Counted from the stretch's first letter, positions 18,172 through 28,065 are shown. The stretch: DNA of 64,000 bases from Verrucomicrobia subdivision 3 bacterium UBA693 (GCA_002298785.1 DBMR01000022.1:15737-79736); one strand, 5' to 3'. Program-made: numbers and translations. The notes: generated by a model from the sequence alone, not told the origin.

Positions 18172-18285
18172 AAGGACAGGATGTACATGATTAACAGGAT
18201 GGGGATGGGGACAAAGCAGAGAGCGTTCTTTCGAAGCAAGCCCTGTCTCCCATCCTGTACCTCCTGAAAATCCTGTCTGTCTTTT
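18172..18285. repeat. Hairpin repeat, ACAGGATGTACATGATTAACAGGATGGG family, copy 1
   Basis: Left arm at 18172-18210 and near-complementary right arm at 18247-18285, each with the inner word CAGGATG or CATCCTG twice. It lies directly before the GxxExxY gene at 18387. The centre is not conserved among copies. Confidence 0.75.
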
Positions 18286-18386
18286 CAGGGGAGTCCAAAA
18301 GGACAGGTTAGGGGATTTGCACAAACGCAACACGGCAGGGTGCAGGCTTTCCAATTCTGAGTATTTTGACAATCCTGTCCGGCACT

Positions 18387-18788
18387 ATGCAAGATCAAGA
18401 CCTGACGGAAAAGATCATCGGCTGTGCGATGAAGGTCCACTCCGCGCTGGGGCCGGGCTTTCTGGAGTCGGTTTATCAAAAGGCCCTCGCGCATGAATTG
18501 AGCAAGACCGGATTGCCGGTGGAATGTGAGAAGCCCATCACGGTTCAGTATGATGGCGTCGTGGTGGGTAGTTTCTCGGCCGACCTGCTGGTTGCCGGTC
18601 GGGTGATCCTGGAATTGAAGGCCAATCAGACACTTTCCCAGGTACACGAGGTGCAACTGGTGAACTATCTAACCGCTACCGGGGTGGAGATAGGATTGCT
18701 GTTCAATTTCGGTGCGGAGCGGCTCGAATTCAAACGCAAGAACCGCACGTATCGGCCCCTGGGCAAAAGACAAGATGAGCAGGAATGA
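18387..18788 (+). CDS. GxxExxY family protein
   Basis: 133 aa of the small GxxExxY family, whose members have a PD-(D/E)XK-like core. Visible landmarks are the name motif in GPGFLESVYQKAL, the D in SADLLVAG, the ILELKA strand with candidate catalytic Glu and Lys, and the LVNYL...GLLFNFG end. Molecular function is unestablished. ATG 18387 is used; a TTG start 7 codons upstream is possible. It sits among four copies of the CAGGATG hairpin repeat, one upstream and three downstream, the usual setting in this phylum. A relative of another subtype is at 63284-63691. Confidence 0.85.
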   Translation: MQDQDLTEKIIGCAMKVHSALGPGFLESVYQKALAHELSKTGLPVECEKPITVQYDGVVVGSFSADLLVAGRVILELKANQTLSQVHEVQLVNYLTATGVEIGLLFNFGAERLEFKRKNRTYRPLGKRQDEQE

Positions 18789-18877
18789 CAGGACCTGAAG
18801 TCCTTGGACTTCACTGGGAGGAGGCTCCCAGTTCCATAATGCCGTTCATGTTGGCAGTTCTGTTTTTTGGGTGAAAA

Positions 18878-19229
18878 GACAAGGACAGGATGTACAGGAT
18901 TAACAGGATGGGGACCAGACAAACTGAAGTGGGGCAGTCCGTAAGGTATTTCCCATCCTGTATTTCCTGATCATCCTGTCTTTCTTTCCCAGGGAGAAGA
19001 CAAGGACAGGATGTACATGATTAACAGGATGGGGTTTCGGAATACTGCCGTGCGGCAGTAACCCCGGTTTTCCCATCCTGTATATCCTGAAGATCCTGTC
19101 TGTTTTTCTGAGCGGTAAGAAAAGGACAGGATGTACATGATTTACGGGAATGGGGGACCGTACAAAGTGAAGTGGGGCAGTCCGTAAGGTATTTCCCATC
19201 CTGTATTTCCTGATCATCGTGTCTTTCCC
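18878..19229. repeat. Three tandem hairpin repeats of the CAGGATG family
   Basis: Copies at about 18878-18990, 19001-19108 and 19121-19229, each about 110 bases, same orientation. Each has a left arm AGGACAGGATGTACATGATT-like and a right arm CCCATCCTGTATATCCTGA-like. The first and third copies share the same central sequence, while the middle copy has its own small hairpin (CTGCCGTGCGGCAG). No gene lies between the GxxExxY stop and the next gene at 19295. Spacers and arms do not fit CRISPR. Confidence 0.85.
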
Positions 19230-19294
19230 ACCCGGTTCGGGATTGACGGCGAGCACCCCGGTATTATGCTCGGCTTATTCCCGAGGGTCATTCT

Positions 19295-20389
19295 ATGAAA
19301 TTCCTGACTGAAGTACAGGTGCGTGAGTTGGAAAAGCATCACCAGGTAACTTTGCCCCAGGCGTATGTCGGTTTCCTCCGCGGGGACTACGGCGATTTCA
19401 CCACGAAGCAGGGGCAGTTCGAGAAGCTTTGGGACTTTGACGCCTTGCTATCCTTCAGGAAGGAAGCCGAGGAAATATTGGCGGCGGACGACCATCCTTT
19501 TGCGCTCGGCCCGAACGACTTTGTCTATTCCGCCGAGCCGGGCCATGAGTTCCGGTATTTTCCCTGCGAGCCTGGGGTGGATGATCCGCCGGTATCTCAT
19601 TTCATCGCGGGCAATCCGGGCACGGTAGTGGACTGGAAGCATTTCAGCGATTACGTCGGCATGTTGAGGGAGGTCGTCGAGATGGATCTCGAAGATGGGC
19701 AGGCGGACGCCGCCCCGAGCCAGGCCGAGCTGGATCTCATTGACCTGATCCAACCACCGCTGCGGGAGGGCTTCGGGTTCGCGGAAGAGAAATACCGCCA
19801 GTTACCGGTGGCGATGCAGCAAGGCCTCGGGAAACTGCTGGGTTCATTCCAGACCTCCGGTGCGAACCTGCTGGCCGGCTTTATCTTCGGGGTCATCCTG
19901 GCGGTCTTCGGTGCGGTTATCCTGGGCTACGGAATCTATATGGCTGCCAGCGTGCATTTCCAGATGCCGTTTTATGTGCAGAAGGAGATTTCCTGGGCGA
20001 CATTCCTGGGCATGACGGTATTGAGTGCGGGGCTCGTCGTAGGGGGCGTGGTCCTACTGGCGCGGATGAAGCGTCTGGCGGGGGCGCGGCTGCTGCTCTG
20101 CGAACAAGGCTTGTGCTGGGCCTGGCCGTCGAAGCCGGAGCTGATCCTGTGGTCGGCGATACAAGAGGTGCAGGTGGTTCAACTCAAGGAAGGGTTGCCG
20201 CTCGACACCGGGTTGAAGCACGTTCTGCCCAAGAGCAAGAGCCAACAGCTCGCGGTGTTCACATCCGACGGCAAGGAACACACGTTCACTTCGAGCATGA
20301 TCCGCGAGCTGCCCACGCTGCAAGCCGTCCTGGAACGAGTAGCGACGGTCCTGCAGCGAACGCGCTCGGTGGTCCAAACGGAGATTTAG
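19295..20389 (+). CDS. SUKH (SMI1/KNR4) domain membrane protein
   Basis: 364 aa. The N-terminus (about 1-130) has the SMI1/KNR4 (SUKH) pattern LEKHHQVTLPQAYVGFL, with the late-domain hydrophobic core. Two membrane helices follow at about 200-225 and 240-262. The C-terminal part (about 270-355) resembles the PH-like DUF6585 domain: LLLCEQGLCWAW, then LWSAIQEVQVV. SUKH proteins are often immunity proteins against contact-dependent toxins, but a membrane-anchored version with a cytoplasmic PH-like domain points to a house-keeping scaffold or sensor instead; this is inference. No toxin gene is adjacent. Confidence 0.75.
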   Translation: MKFLTEVQVRELEKHHQVTLPQAYVGFLRGDYGDFTTKQGQFEKLWDFDALLSFRKEAEEILAADDHPFALGPNDFVYSAEPGHEFRYFPCEPGVDDPPVSHFIAGNPGTVVDWKHFSDYVGMLREVVEMDLEDGQADAAPSQAELDLIDLIQPPLREGFGFAEEKYRQLPVAMQQGLGKLLGSFQTSGANLLAGFIFGVILAVFGAVILGYGIYMAASVHFQMPFYVQKEISWATFLGMTVLSAGLVVGGVVLLARMKRLAGARLLLCEQGLCWAWPSKPELILWSAIQEVQVVQLKEGLPLDTGLKHVLPKSKSQQLAVFTSDGKEHTFTSSMIRELPTLQAVLERVATVLQRTRSVVQTEI

Positions 20390-20430
20390 GTCGCGAGGCG
20401 CGGGAGCAACACCAGAAACATCCCGGCGGC

Positions 20431-22599
20431 TTACTGTAGTCTCAGCAGGACGGCACTGTCACTGGGGATGGAAATCTTCACGCCCGTGGTCACCAGGGCC
20501 TGCGCGTCCAGGGCCGTTTCAGTAAATCCGGTGCGGCGATCCGCATCTGCGGCCGGACGGAACAAGGTCGCGGACCGCGGCGCAGTCAAGAGGTGCGGAA
20601 GTTGGCGCGGGTGGACGATGCATTGGGCTTCCGCAGTTTTCTCGTCGAGGTTGGCCAGCACGAGGAACGACTCGCCCGGGCGACTGTAGACCGCCGACGC
20701 GAACTGGCCGCCCTGCAATTCGACGGCGTTGTTACGCCAATCCAGGAACCGGCAGGTCTCGAAATTGCCGACGGGCTTCAGGACCTGGAACAGCACTCCG
20801 GCCTCGGGACTGACCGGCCAGGGCGTGACACCGCTGAGCAAGGCTTCGAGCGCAAAAAGACGCTGGAGTCGGGGTGGTGATTGGGCGTCGAGTTGGCCGT
20901 AACTGATGACTCCGCGCGATTTGGCTCCCACCAACGACCATTCCAGCGGCAAGTCTTGAAGTTTCGGACCTTTCCCGGACCATTTGCCGTAACCCCATTC
21001 GTTGGCCACGACGTGATCCGCGAAGTTCTCCATGGCGAACATGGGTGTGGTGGTGTTGTGGATGATGATGAGTCCTTTAGGACCGACTCTTTGCCGGGAC
21101 CATTCCATGAGCTTCAGGAGTTCATCGATGTCCCAATGCGCGGCCGTGGCGGGTGTGGTTGCCCCGGGTTGGTGCCGCTCGTTATAGCAGAGCAGCGCGA
21201 CGTTCCAGTCGTAATACACGCCGTCGAGCCGGTGGTGCGTGAGGACGCGATCAATCGACGATTCCAGGAACGGCAGCCAGCCCGAGCGCAGGCACATCTG
21301 CGCACCAAACTCGTTGGTGCCGCGGTAGAAATTGTGCGCGACCTTCCCTTTCTGATCTGTGCGCGCCCACTCGGTGCCGTGCGCCTGGAACTGCGGGGTG
21401 CTGGGGTGGAGTTCTTTGTCGGAAAAATACGTCGCCACTCGGATCCCCGAGGCATGACAGTCCGCGATCACCCGGTCGAACTTGTCCATATCCGGGTAGG
21501 GCGGGTAAGCGCCATCTCTCCAGAACAAGCCATCGTCGTAGTAGTCTCCGTCGTTATGGCAATGGACGGTTTGGATGCCGGATTCGGCCCAGCGCTGGAC
21601 CTGGTTGGTGCTGACCCACTCGCCCCGGTTGCGATTGAACGAGGTATGAAACCACGGCTTCTGCGCGTGTCCCTCGCGTATGGGGATGCCGAGGTAATAA
21701 TCAAACGCGCAGGAGTTCGTCAGCCATAAGGGCGAGGCGCCGCGAAACGGAGCCAGAGTCGCCCTGACGCCGGCCGGAGTCTGGCTGCGCCCCAGGCTGA
21801 AATCGGCCTGACCTCGATGCCCGGTGAGTTGCAGATCCCATTGGTTTAAGTCCGAGCCCTCGAACCATTCGAGACCTTCGGTGCCGGCGTCAGCCAGGAG
21901 GAGATAACGAGGCAGACAGTTGGTTTGCACGGCGCTTGAGTCGGCGTGGTCGGGGTCCAATTTGCCCCAGCGGCAGCTCCCGAAGGAAAAGGGCGGCGCC
22001 CCGGTTTCCTGGGTAATGCCTTCACGGTAACCGTATGAGGAGAGGCTCGGCGCCAGGACCGCGTTCACGACGCAGAGTTCCGATACTTTGAACCCGCCCC
22101 GTTGGATGACGAATTCCTGGTGGACTTTGATGTAGCCCCAATGATATTCGAGCCGCGTCTTCAACCGGACGCCCCGGGCGGCAACCCCCTTCGCATCGAC
22201 CAGGGCCGACTCCACCGTCACCAATTCCAACAGGCCTTCCCGTCTGTGCCGAATGCGGGGTGAAGCGTCGTTCAAGTTGCTATAAACGGTGCCGTCCTCA
22301 TCCCGGACCAGGGTTTCCAGCGGTTGGACCAGGAGATTCTCCGCCCGGCCATAACGGAGTTGGATCCGGTTGATGGCGCCGCCCCTTTTCAAATCATGGT
22401 CTACCCGATAGTAAGCGTTGGAGAGGGTTAACTGGCCGGATCGCTTCTCTTGTCTGACTGTGTACGCCTGCGGCCAGGTGGAGGGCAGAGACCGGTCCGG
22501 GGTCGAGGCCTCGGCCCAAGATCCCGCCAAGCCGGAGAGGACCAGAACCAGCGCTAAGGCCAGGGTGCGCGAAGCGTGTCGGCAGAGCGTGTCGCTCAT
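20431..22599 (-). CDS. Putative secreted TIM-barrel glycoside hydrolase, DUF6259-like
   Basis: 722 aa with a signal peptide (about 1-30). The N-terminal part (about 50-310) looks like a beta-sandwich as found ahead of the barrel in alpha-galactosidase-like enzymes. The middle (about 330-600) is a TIM barrel: WAESGIQTVHCHNDGDYYDD, GIRVATYFSDKELH, DGVYYDWNVALLC (candidate nucleophile Asp after YY) and GLIIIHNTT. A C-terminal beta domain ends the protein. This order fits the alpha-galactosidase superclan; the DUF6259 label is from memory of the family and not searched. Substrate unknown. It is convergent with the SUKH gene and opposite in direction to the next enzyme genes. Confidence 0.7.
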   Translation of the reverse strand: MSDTLCRHASRTLALALVLVLSGLAGSWAEASTPDRSLPSTWPQAYTVRQEKRSGQLTLSNAYYRVDHDLKRGGAINRIQLRYGRAENLLVQPLETLVRDEDGTVYSNLNDASPRIRHRREGLLELVTVESALVDAKGVAARGVRLKTRLEYHWGYIKVHQEFVIQRGGFKVSELCVVNAVLAPSLSSYGYREGITQETGAPPFSFGSCRWGKLDPDHADSSAVQTNCLPRYLLLADAGTEGLEWFEGSDLNQWDLQLTGHRGQADFSLGRSQTPAGVRATLAPFRGASPLWLTNSCAFDYYLGIPIREGHAQKPWFHTSFNRNRGEWVSTNQVQRWAESGIQTVHCHNDGDYYDDGLFWRDGAYPPYPDMDKFDRVIADCHASGIRVATYFSDKELHPSTPQFQAHGTEWARTDQKGKVAHNFYRGTNEFGAQMCLRSGWLPFLESSIDRVLTHHRLDGVYYDWNVALLCYNERHQPGATTPATAAHWDIDELLKLMEWSRQRVGPKGLIIIHNTTTPMFAMENFADHVVANEWGYGKWSGKGPKLQDLPLEWSLVGAKSRGVISYGQLDAQSPPRLQRLFALEALLSGVTPWPVSPEAGVLFQVLKPVGNFETCRFLDWRNNAVELQGGQFASAVYSRPGESFLVLANLDEKTAEAQCIVHPRQLPHLLTAPRSATLFRPAADADRRTGFTETALDAQALVTTGVKISIPSDSAVLLRLQ

Positions 22600-22764
22600 A
22601 GGGATGACGATGAAGGTTTACCGCTGAACACACTTCCTAATTAGTTGGATGGCGTCGCCCAGTCAATCCTTGCGCGGCGAGGAAGCTGCCGTGAATGGAG
22701 TTTATTCGTAACGTGTGTAGCGCAGTTCGTCTTGGTGCCCGGTGGTGATGGTTGTCGGCCAGAC

Positions 22765-23239
22765 TAAAGACAGGATGCACATGATTTACAGGATGGGGGC
22801 AACTGGACAACCACGGTGCGGCGGTGCTTTGCGGTTCACGAGGCTTGAAGTAATGGGGACTTGGCGGCGAGACGCCGCCATCACCCGCCGGCGCGGACGC
22901 CCTTGCTCCGGGGAAGTGCATCTTGGTGGGAGCGCGGACTTCCTAGTCCGCTTTTGCAGGTTCGAACGAGGACGGAGGTACGCGTTGAATCGCATTGCGT
23001 GGCGGTAAACCGGCAGCAAACCAATTCAGGCGACGTAATCGGGCGAGACGCCGCCATTACCCGCCGGCGCGGACGCCCGCGATACTCCTGTGTAGCGTGG
23101 CCGTCCCGGCTGCGAGTTAAAGCACCGTCTCGGTGCGCTTTGGGGGACTAGACGGCAGTCACAAGAAGTCACTAATCGGCTGAGACAACTTTAGTGCGCA
23201 GCATTCCCATCCTGTCCATCCTGGAAATCTTGTCTTTCT
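22765..23239. repeat. Intergenic repeat cluster
   Basis: The 700-base gap before the next gene is all repeat. Half-arms of the CAGGATG family lie at 22765-22799 and 23204-23239, facing each other. Between them a 37-base direct repeat occurs at 22866-22902 and 23042-23078 with one mismatch, 176 bases apart; each copy starts GGCGAGACGCCGCCAT. A small hairpin GCGGACTTCCTAGTCCGC lies near 22935. No gene is credible here. Confidence 0.7.
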
Positions 23240-23308
23240 AATTGCCCTAAACCAACGCCAAACCCAGCAGCCCAATGATGCTCGACGTCTTGTGGGTGCT
23301 GCGGCAAA

Positions 23309-25519
23309 ATGCACTTCATTAAACCGAACTCCACCGTCATGCACGTCCTACAACTTTTTCTCCCGTGCCGGTGGACCGCTATGCTGCTTGCGGGTCTGAT
23401 GCTGGCCAGTGTTGCGCCGTGGCGATGTTTCAGCGCCGGATCGCACGAGTCGAGGGCAGGCCGAACCGCGGTGTTTGATTTGGACGGCAAGCACATTCTC
23501 CAGGAGCCGGAACACCTTGGCATCATTAACGGCAAATTGACGACCGGGATTGAGTATCGCGACGTCGCCGGTCTCGCGGGATTATGGGCTCCGCCCTATG
23601 TGAGCTCAAATTTCATGCTGGATGGCCGGGTGGACGGCGAGAAGGTGGCCACGGCCAACTGGACCTGGCGTCCGTTTCAGGTTGAACGCCAGGGGAACCC
23701 GGGCCCGATCCGGGTGTCGAGCACCACGACTTTGATTCACGGCGAGCGCGCGGTCATCGTGAGTTTTCATTTCAAGAATTCGAGCCGGACAGCGGTGCCG
23801 CTCGAGTTCTTCGCGCTCGGGTGGCTGGACAAGGTCCAGGAGTGGGGGTTCGCCCGACCAACCAGCGGGACCGAGACGTCCGTGCGCGTCGAAGGCCAGC
23901 GCCTGAAGTTGAAGCAAGGCGACGCGATGGTGCTCGTCGCGATGAACTCACCGGCATGGAAGTGGGAGGCTTCAGGAAATGTTGGGCACGCCTCCTTCCT
24001 GCTGTCGGCCCGGCAATCCCATTCCGTCGATGTCGTCGTCGCGATCGGACCAGCCGTCGAAGCGGAAGCGAGCCTGGACCGGCTGTTGGCGAATCCTGCT
24101 GCGGCGATCGCGGCGACGGAGCAGGCATATTCAGGGCGGGTCCGGGAGCTGTTTCAAAAGTTACCCGTATTCGAGAGCGACAACGCTCAATTGGTTCAGT
24201 GGTACCATCGGTCGCTGGTGCACTTGCTGATGAACCGCTGGGACGTGCCGGAGTTTGCGCTGCACCCTTATTATTCCACCGGGAGCGTGAAAGGCGGTTG
24301 TGTGGCCAATTACCTGTGGAATTTCGGCGAAACCTGGGAAATTTTCCCGCTCTATGATGCATCGGCGGCACGGAGTCATATTCAGCAGTTCCTCAAGTGC
24401 GATTTGCTAAAACACTTTCTGTTCAATCCGATCACGGGCGCGGCGGACGGCCCCTGGTATATGGTGAACCAGGAGAAGATCATCGGGCTTACCTATTACT
24501 ACGTCCTGCTCACGGGCGACACGGCTTTCCTGGCGGAAAAGGTCGAGGGTCAGAGTATTCGCGACCACATGGTCACGCAGGCGATGTTTGGCGACGACGT
24601 CAGCAAGCCGATGGCGCTGATCGACTACGGGCCTTCGAACAGCCACCTCGAGCTGCGCCGCGGTTATGCGTACCACCACGTGATGCCGGATTTGAACGCG
24701 CGGCGGTATGCGAATTATCTGCGCGCCGCCAAGCTGTGCGAGCTGGCGGGTCGGCCCGCGCCGTTTCTGCGGGAGCGCGCGGCTTTGCTCCGTCCGCTCA
24801 TCAAGCAAAAGCTGTGGGACGCCCAGGCCCGCTGGTTCCGCTTCGAGAACGGCAAAGGCCAGAGCGAGCTGCGTTATACCGTGCAGATGTTCAAGCCGCT
24901 GGGCGGCGGCGTGCTCGACCGCGAGTGTGTGGACGGGTTGCTCAGCCACCTGAAAGAGAGCGAATTTCTGTCCCCTTACGGACTGCATAGCCTGTCGAAA
25001 ACTGATCCCGCCTACGATCAGCTCGACATCGACAACGGCGGTGGGGGGATCTGCACGAGCTTTCCCGCCCAGATCATCGAAAAGCTCTACCAGGAAGGAC
25101 GACCGGAAATAGCAGCCAACATTCTTGGCCGACTGCTCTGGTGGGGCGAGGCCATGCCGTATTGGGGTGACTCGATCGCGGCCAACAGCAAAGACTATCG
25201 CCGAGACACTCCGCTCCAATGCACGTTTGATGGAGCGGCCGCGGCGCAGACTATCATCTTCGGCGTCTTTGGAGTGAGCGTGCGGCCGGAGGGCGACCTC
25301 GTAATCAAGCCGAACCCGGTGCCGTTTGCCAAGCGAATGGCGCTCAAAGGTCTGAAGCTCCGGGGCCAGGCCTTGGAGGTCCAAGTGGATGGTGAAAAGT
25401 TCGAAGTACGCTCCGGCACGCGATCGATACGGGCGATGAGCAATCAAGCCGTAATCGTCGCGATCAAGGACGGTGCGTTTCATGTCGAAAACCCCGACAC
25501 CAACAGGAACGAAAAATGA
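23309..25519 (+). CDS. Putative secreted six-hairpin (alpha/alpha-barrel) glycoside hydrolase
   Basis: 736 aa. An N-terminal hydrophobic segment is followed by a beta-sandwich (about 50-270) and an (alpha/alpha)6-barrel (about 290-640): WYHRSLVHLL, NYLWNFGETWEIFPLYD, LIDYGPSNSHLELRRGYAYHH, and WWGEAMPYWGDS. The arrangement is that of GH63/GH78/GH95-like enzymes; the exact family is not clear. Candidate acids are the Glu in GETWE and the Glu in NSHLELRR. The start could be ATG 23309, 23339 or 23381; none has a good ribosome site. Its TGA overlaps the ATG of the next gene by four bases, so the two are translated together. Confidence 0.72.
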   Translation: MHFIKPNSTVMHVLQLFLPCRWTAMLLAGLMLASVAPWRCFSAGSHESRAGRTAVFDLDGKHILQEPEHLGIINGKLTTGIEYRDVAGLAGLWAPPYVSSNFMLDGRVDGEKVATANWTWRPFQVERQGNPGPIRVSSTTTLIHGERAVIVSFHFKNSSRTAVPLEFFALGWLDKVQEWGFARPTSGTETSVRVEGQRLKLKQGDAMVLVAMNSPAWKWEASGNVGHASFLLSARQSHSVDVVVAIGPAVEAEASLDRLLANPAAAIAATEQAYSGRVRELFQKLPVFESDNAQLVQWYHRSLVHLLMNRWDVPEFALHPYYSTGSVKGGCVANYLWNFGETWEIFPLYDASAARSHIQQFLKCDLLKHFLFNPITGAADGPWYMVNQEKIIGLTYYYVLLTGDTAFLAEKVEGQSIRDHMVTQAMFGDDVSKPMALIDYGPSNSHLELRRGYAYHHVMPDLNARRYANYLRAAKLCELAGRPAPFLRERAALLRPLIKQKLWDAQARWFRFENGKGQSELRYTVQMFKPLGGGVLDRECVDGLLSHLKESEFLSPYGLHSLSKTDPAYDQLDIDNGGGGICTSFPAQIIEKLYQEGRPEIAANILGRLLWWGEAMPYWGDSIAANSKDYRRDTPLQCTFDGAAAAQTIIFGVFGVSVRPEGDLVIKPNPVPFAKRMALKGLKLRGQALEVQVDGEKFEVRSGTRSIRAMSNQAVIVAIKDGAFHVENPDTNRNEK

Positions 25520-28065
25520 ATAGAGGAAAGTTCATGCGGATAGTCTTATCAATTTTGGCGCTGGGCGTGGCGATTGCGGGAGGGGCGGAAAAGCGGGGCG
25601 TCACGCCGGCTGAGATGGCTTCCTGGAGCATTGTTTGTGATCGCGCCGCGACAGAATCTGAACGCTATGCGGCGGCTGAATTCCAGCGGCTATATAAGGA
25701 AATGGCCGGCACCCTTCTGCCGCAAGCCGAGGTGTGGAGCTCGAATTCGGGCGCCATTTTCATCGGGCCGGACGCCGTCGCGCGGTCCGGGCAGCCCACC
25801 GACCAGCGGTTGTCCGGCGAGGAGAGCCTGCGCATCCGGGTTCGGCCTGGGGCGGTGGGTATCGATGGCGCGCGGCCGCGAGGCACCCTCTACGGCGTTT
25901 ATGAGTTTTTCGAGGAGTTGTGTGGGGTGCGGTTCCTGACGTTCGATCATACCTACTATCCGCCGGACGCGGCGACGAAGCGGATCCCGTTTGGAGTGCG
26001 GGCGGTGCAGCCTAAATTCGCCTTTCGTTGGTCCTATTACGGAGAGAGCAGCCGTTACCCGGAATTTGCCGCGCGCCTGCGGGTGAACACCGTGAGCGAC
26101 GACTCGAAGCTGGGCGGGCGGACGGGATACCGTTTGGTGAGCCATAACGTGGCTTATCTCGTGCCGCCGGCCAAGTATGGCAAAGAGCATCCGGAGTATT
26201 ATGCGCTGGTCGATGGGCAGCGGAAGCAGGGCGAGAGTGGCGGCGGACCGCAGTTATGCATGAGCAACCCCGACCTGGTGCCGGTGGTGGTGAGCGCCGT
26301 GCTGGACGAGATTCGGAAAAACCCGACCGCGCGCAACATCAACATCGCTCAGATGGACAACGAGAATTATTGCACCTGCCCGAACTGTGCCGCGATTGAT
26401 GCCCGGGAGCAATCCCATGCCGGCGCGACCCTGGCCTTCGTCAATAAAGTGGCGGAGCAAATCGAGAAGACCCATCCGGACGTTTGGATCAGCACCTATG
26501 CCTATCAATATACCCGCAAACCGCCCAAAACCATCAAGCCCCGGGCGAATGTAATGATCCAATTGTGCAGCATTGAATGCTGTGATTTTCACGCCATCGA
26601 CGATCCGGGCTGTCCGTTGAACCGGGCTTTCTGTGCTGATATGGCCGGCTGGAAGAAGATCGCCCGCCACATCTTCATCTGGCACTACAACACGAACTTC
26701 AAGGGATATGTCCTGCCCTTTCCGAACCTGCGCAGCATGGGCCGGAGTGTGGATTACTTCGCGAACAACCATGGCGAGGGAGTTTTCATGCAGGCGGCGG
26801 GCAACGGCTTTTCCACTGAACTGAGCGATCTGCGCAATTACGTCATGGCTCGCTGTCTGTGGAAACCAGGCCGCGATAGCTGGAAGGAAGCGCAGGAATT
26901 CTGCCGGTTGCATTATGCCGAGGCGGCGGGGCCCATCCTCGACTGCCTGCAATATTACCATGACCTGGTGAAGCGGGCCGGCACGCATCCCACGTGTTTC
27001 CCCACCGAGGCATCGCTGTGCCTGAACCCGGATTCCGCGCGACGGATCATGGCCTGCTACCAGGAGGCGCTTTCACTGGCCCGAACGGAGGCGGTTCGCG
27101 CCCGGGTCGAAAAGGCTTCCCTGTGCGCCTATAGGGCGGCGGTGAGCGTCTCCAGCATGCGATTGGTGTATCGCGACGGTATTTGTCATCCGGACCTGGA
27201 AGGATTCGAGCCCGGCCTGTTGGATCGCTATGCCGCACTCTGCGCCCGGTTCGGCGTGACCATGGATGACGAGCAATTGTCGACGGAGAAAATGCTCGAA
27301 GCCATGCGCCTGCTATACAGCGGACTGAAAGCGGTTTGCGTCGAGAACGACTATTGGCGGGTGGTGGCGTTGCCCGAGTCCAACGGCAAGGTTGTCGAAA
27401 TGACCTATAAACCGACGGGCCGCAACGTGGCGCGCGCCGCGCGTTCGTTTAACCGGTTCCGGCACGAAGAATGGGTTCGGCAAGGCGACGGTCCGACCGC
27501 CGATGACATTCGCGCTTTCACCGCGCGGGCCGAGCCGCAAAAGGTGGAATTGACGCTGACCGGAAAAGATGGCGCTCGATGGCGGCGCACCATCGCGTTG
27601 GCGGGCGACGCCGTTCGCTTTGAGACGACTCTCACCGCGGAGGCGCCGCGGATGTTTGATCTGCTCCTGCATCCGGAATACGACGCGGGGACTGCTTCCT
27701 GGGATCCCAACGCGGTTGGGATATACGTCCGACAACCTGACTGGCTCCAGGTGAATCAAAAGTCCAAAGCGATGCCAACCAGCGAGCAACTGCGCGCGAT
27801 GGTGAAGGACGGGATTCGTGGCGGCGCTTTCGCCTACTTCAACCGCCAGGCGGGATTCGGCGTGGAGCAGCGGTTCGATCCCCGCGACTTTAGCGCGCTT
27901 GGTCTGTATTGGAGCACCTCGCGCCAGCAAATCAACCTCGAGCTTTCCTCCAAAACGGTCGCGCTCAAAAAGGGGCAGAGCGTCACCTGCGGTTACGAAG
28001 TGCGGTATCTTGGCGTGCCGCCCAAGCCCGGGGCCACAATCCCCGCCCCGCCAGCATCAAAATGA
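25516..28065 (+). CDS. Secreted DUF4838 protein with GH67-type N-terminal domain
   Basis: 849 aa with a signal peptide (about 1-24). The N-terminal domain (about 35-135), with ERYAAAEFQRLYKEMAG and IFIGPDA, matches the domain found before alpha-glucuronidase (GH67) and GH20 catalytic barrels. DUF4838 follows (about 190-480) with its landmark NENYCTCPNCAAIDARE and IWHYNTNFKGY. The C-terminal 250 residues are beta-rich. A hydrolase role on uronic-acid or amino-sugar glycans is inferred from domain neighbours only. ATG 25516 overlaps the preceding stop (ATGA), so it is the second gene of an enzyme operon. Confidence 0.82.
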   Translation: MNRGKFMRIVLSILALGVAIAGGAEKRGVTPAEMASWSIVCDRAATESERYAAAEFQRLYKEMAGTLLPQAEVWSSNSGAIFIGPDAVARSGQPTDQRLSGEESLRIRVRPGAVGIDGARPRGTLYGVYEFFEELCGVRFLTFDHTYYPPDAATKRIPFGVRAVQPKFAFRWSYYGESSRYPEFAARLRVNTVSDDSKLGGRTGYRLVSHNVAYLVPPAKYGKEHPEYYALVDGQRKQGESGGGPQLCMSNPDLVPVVVSAVLDEIRKNPTARNINIAQMDNENYCTCPNCAAIDAREQSHAGATLAFVNKVAEQIEKTHPDVWISTYAYQYTRKPPKTIKPRANVMIQLCSIECCDFHAIDDPGCPLNRAFCADMAGWKKIARHIFIWHYNTNFKGYVLPFPNLRSMGRSVDYFANNHGEGVFMQAAGNGFSTELSDLRNYVMARCLWKPGRDSWKEAQEFCRLHYAEAAGPILDCLQYYHDLVKRAGTHPTCFPTEASLCLNPDSARRIMACYQEALSLARTEAVRARVEKASLCAYRAAVSVSSMRLVYRDGICHPDLEGFEPGLLDRYAALCARFGVTMDDEQLSTEKMLEAMRLLYSGLKAVCVENDYWRVVALPESNGKVVEMTYKPTGRNVARAARSFNRFRHEEWVRQGDGPTADDIRAFTARAEPQKVELTLTGKDGARWRRTIALAGDAVRFETTLTAEAPRMFDLLLHPEYDAGTASWDPNAVGIYVRQPDWLQVNQKSKAMPTSEQLRAMVKDGIRGGAFAYFNRQAGFGVEQRFDPRDFSALGLYWSTSRQQINLELSSKTVALKKGQSVTCGYEVRYLGVPPKPGATIPAPPASK

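Noticed and set aside
17403..18239. Intact 278-codon gene upstream-extended from the LamG fragment
   Set aside because: The first 151 codons precede the signal peptide and have no coding character; the real start is at 17786.
18172..19229. CRISPR array
   Set aside because: Repeats are about 110 bases, imperfectly palindromic and not separated by uniform unique spacers; no cas gene is near.
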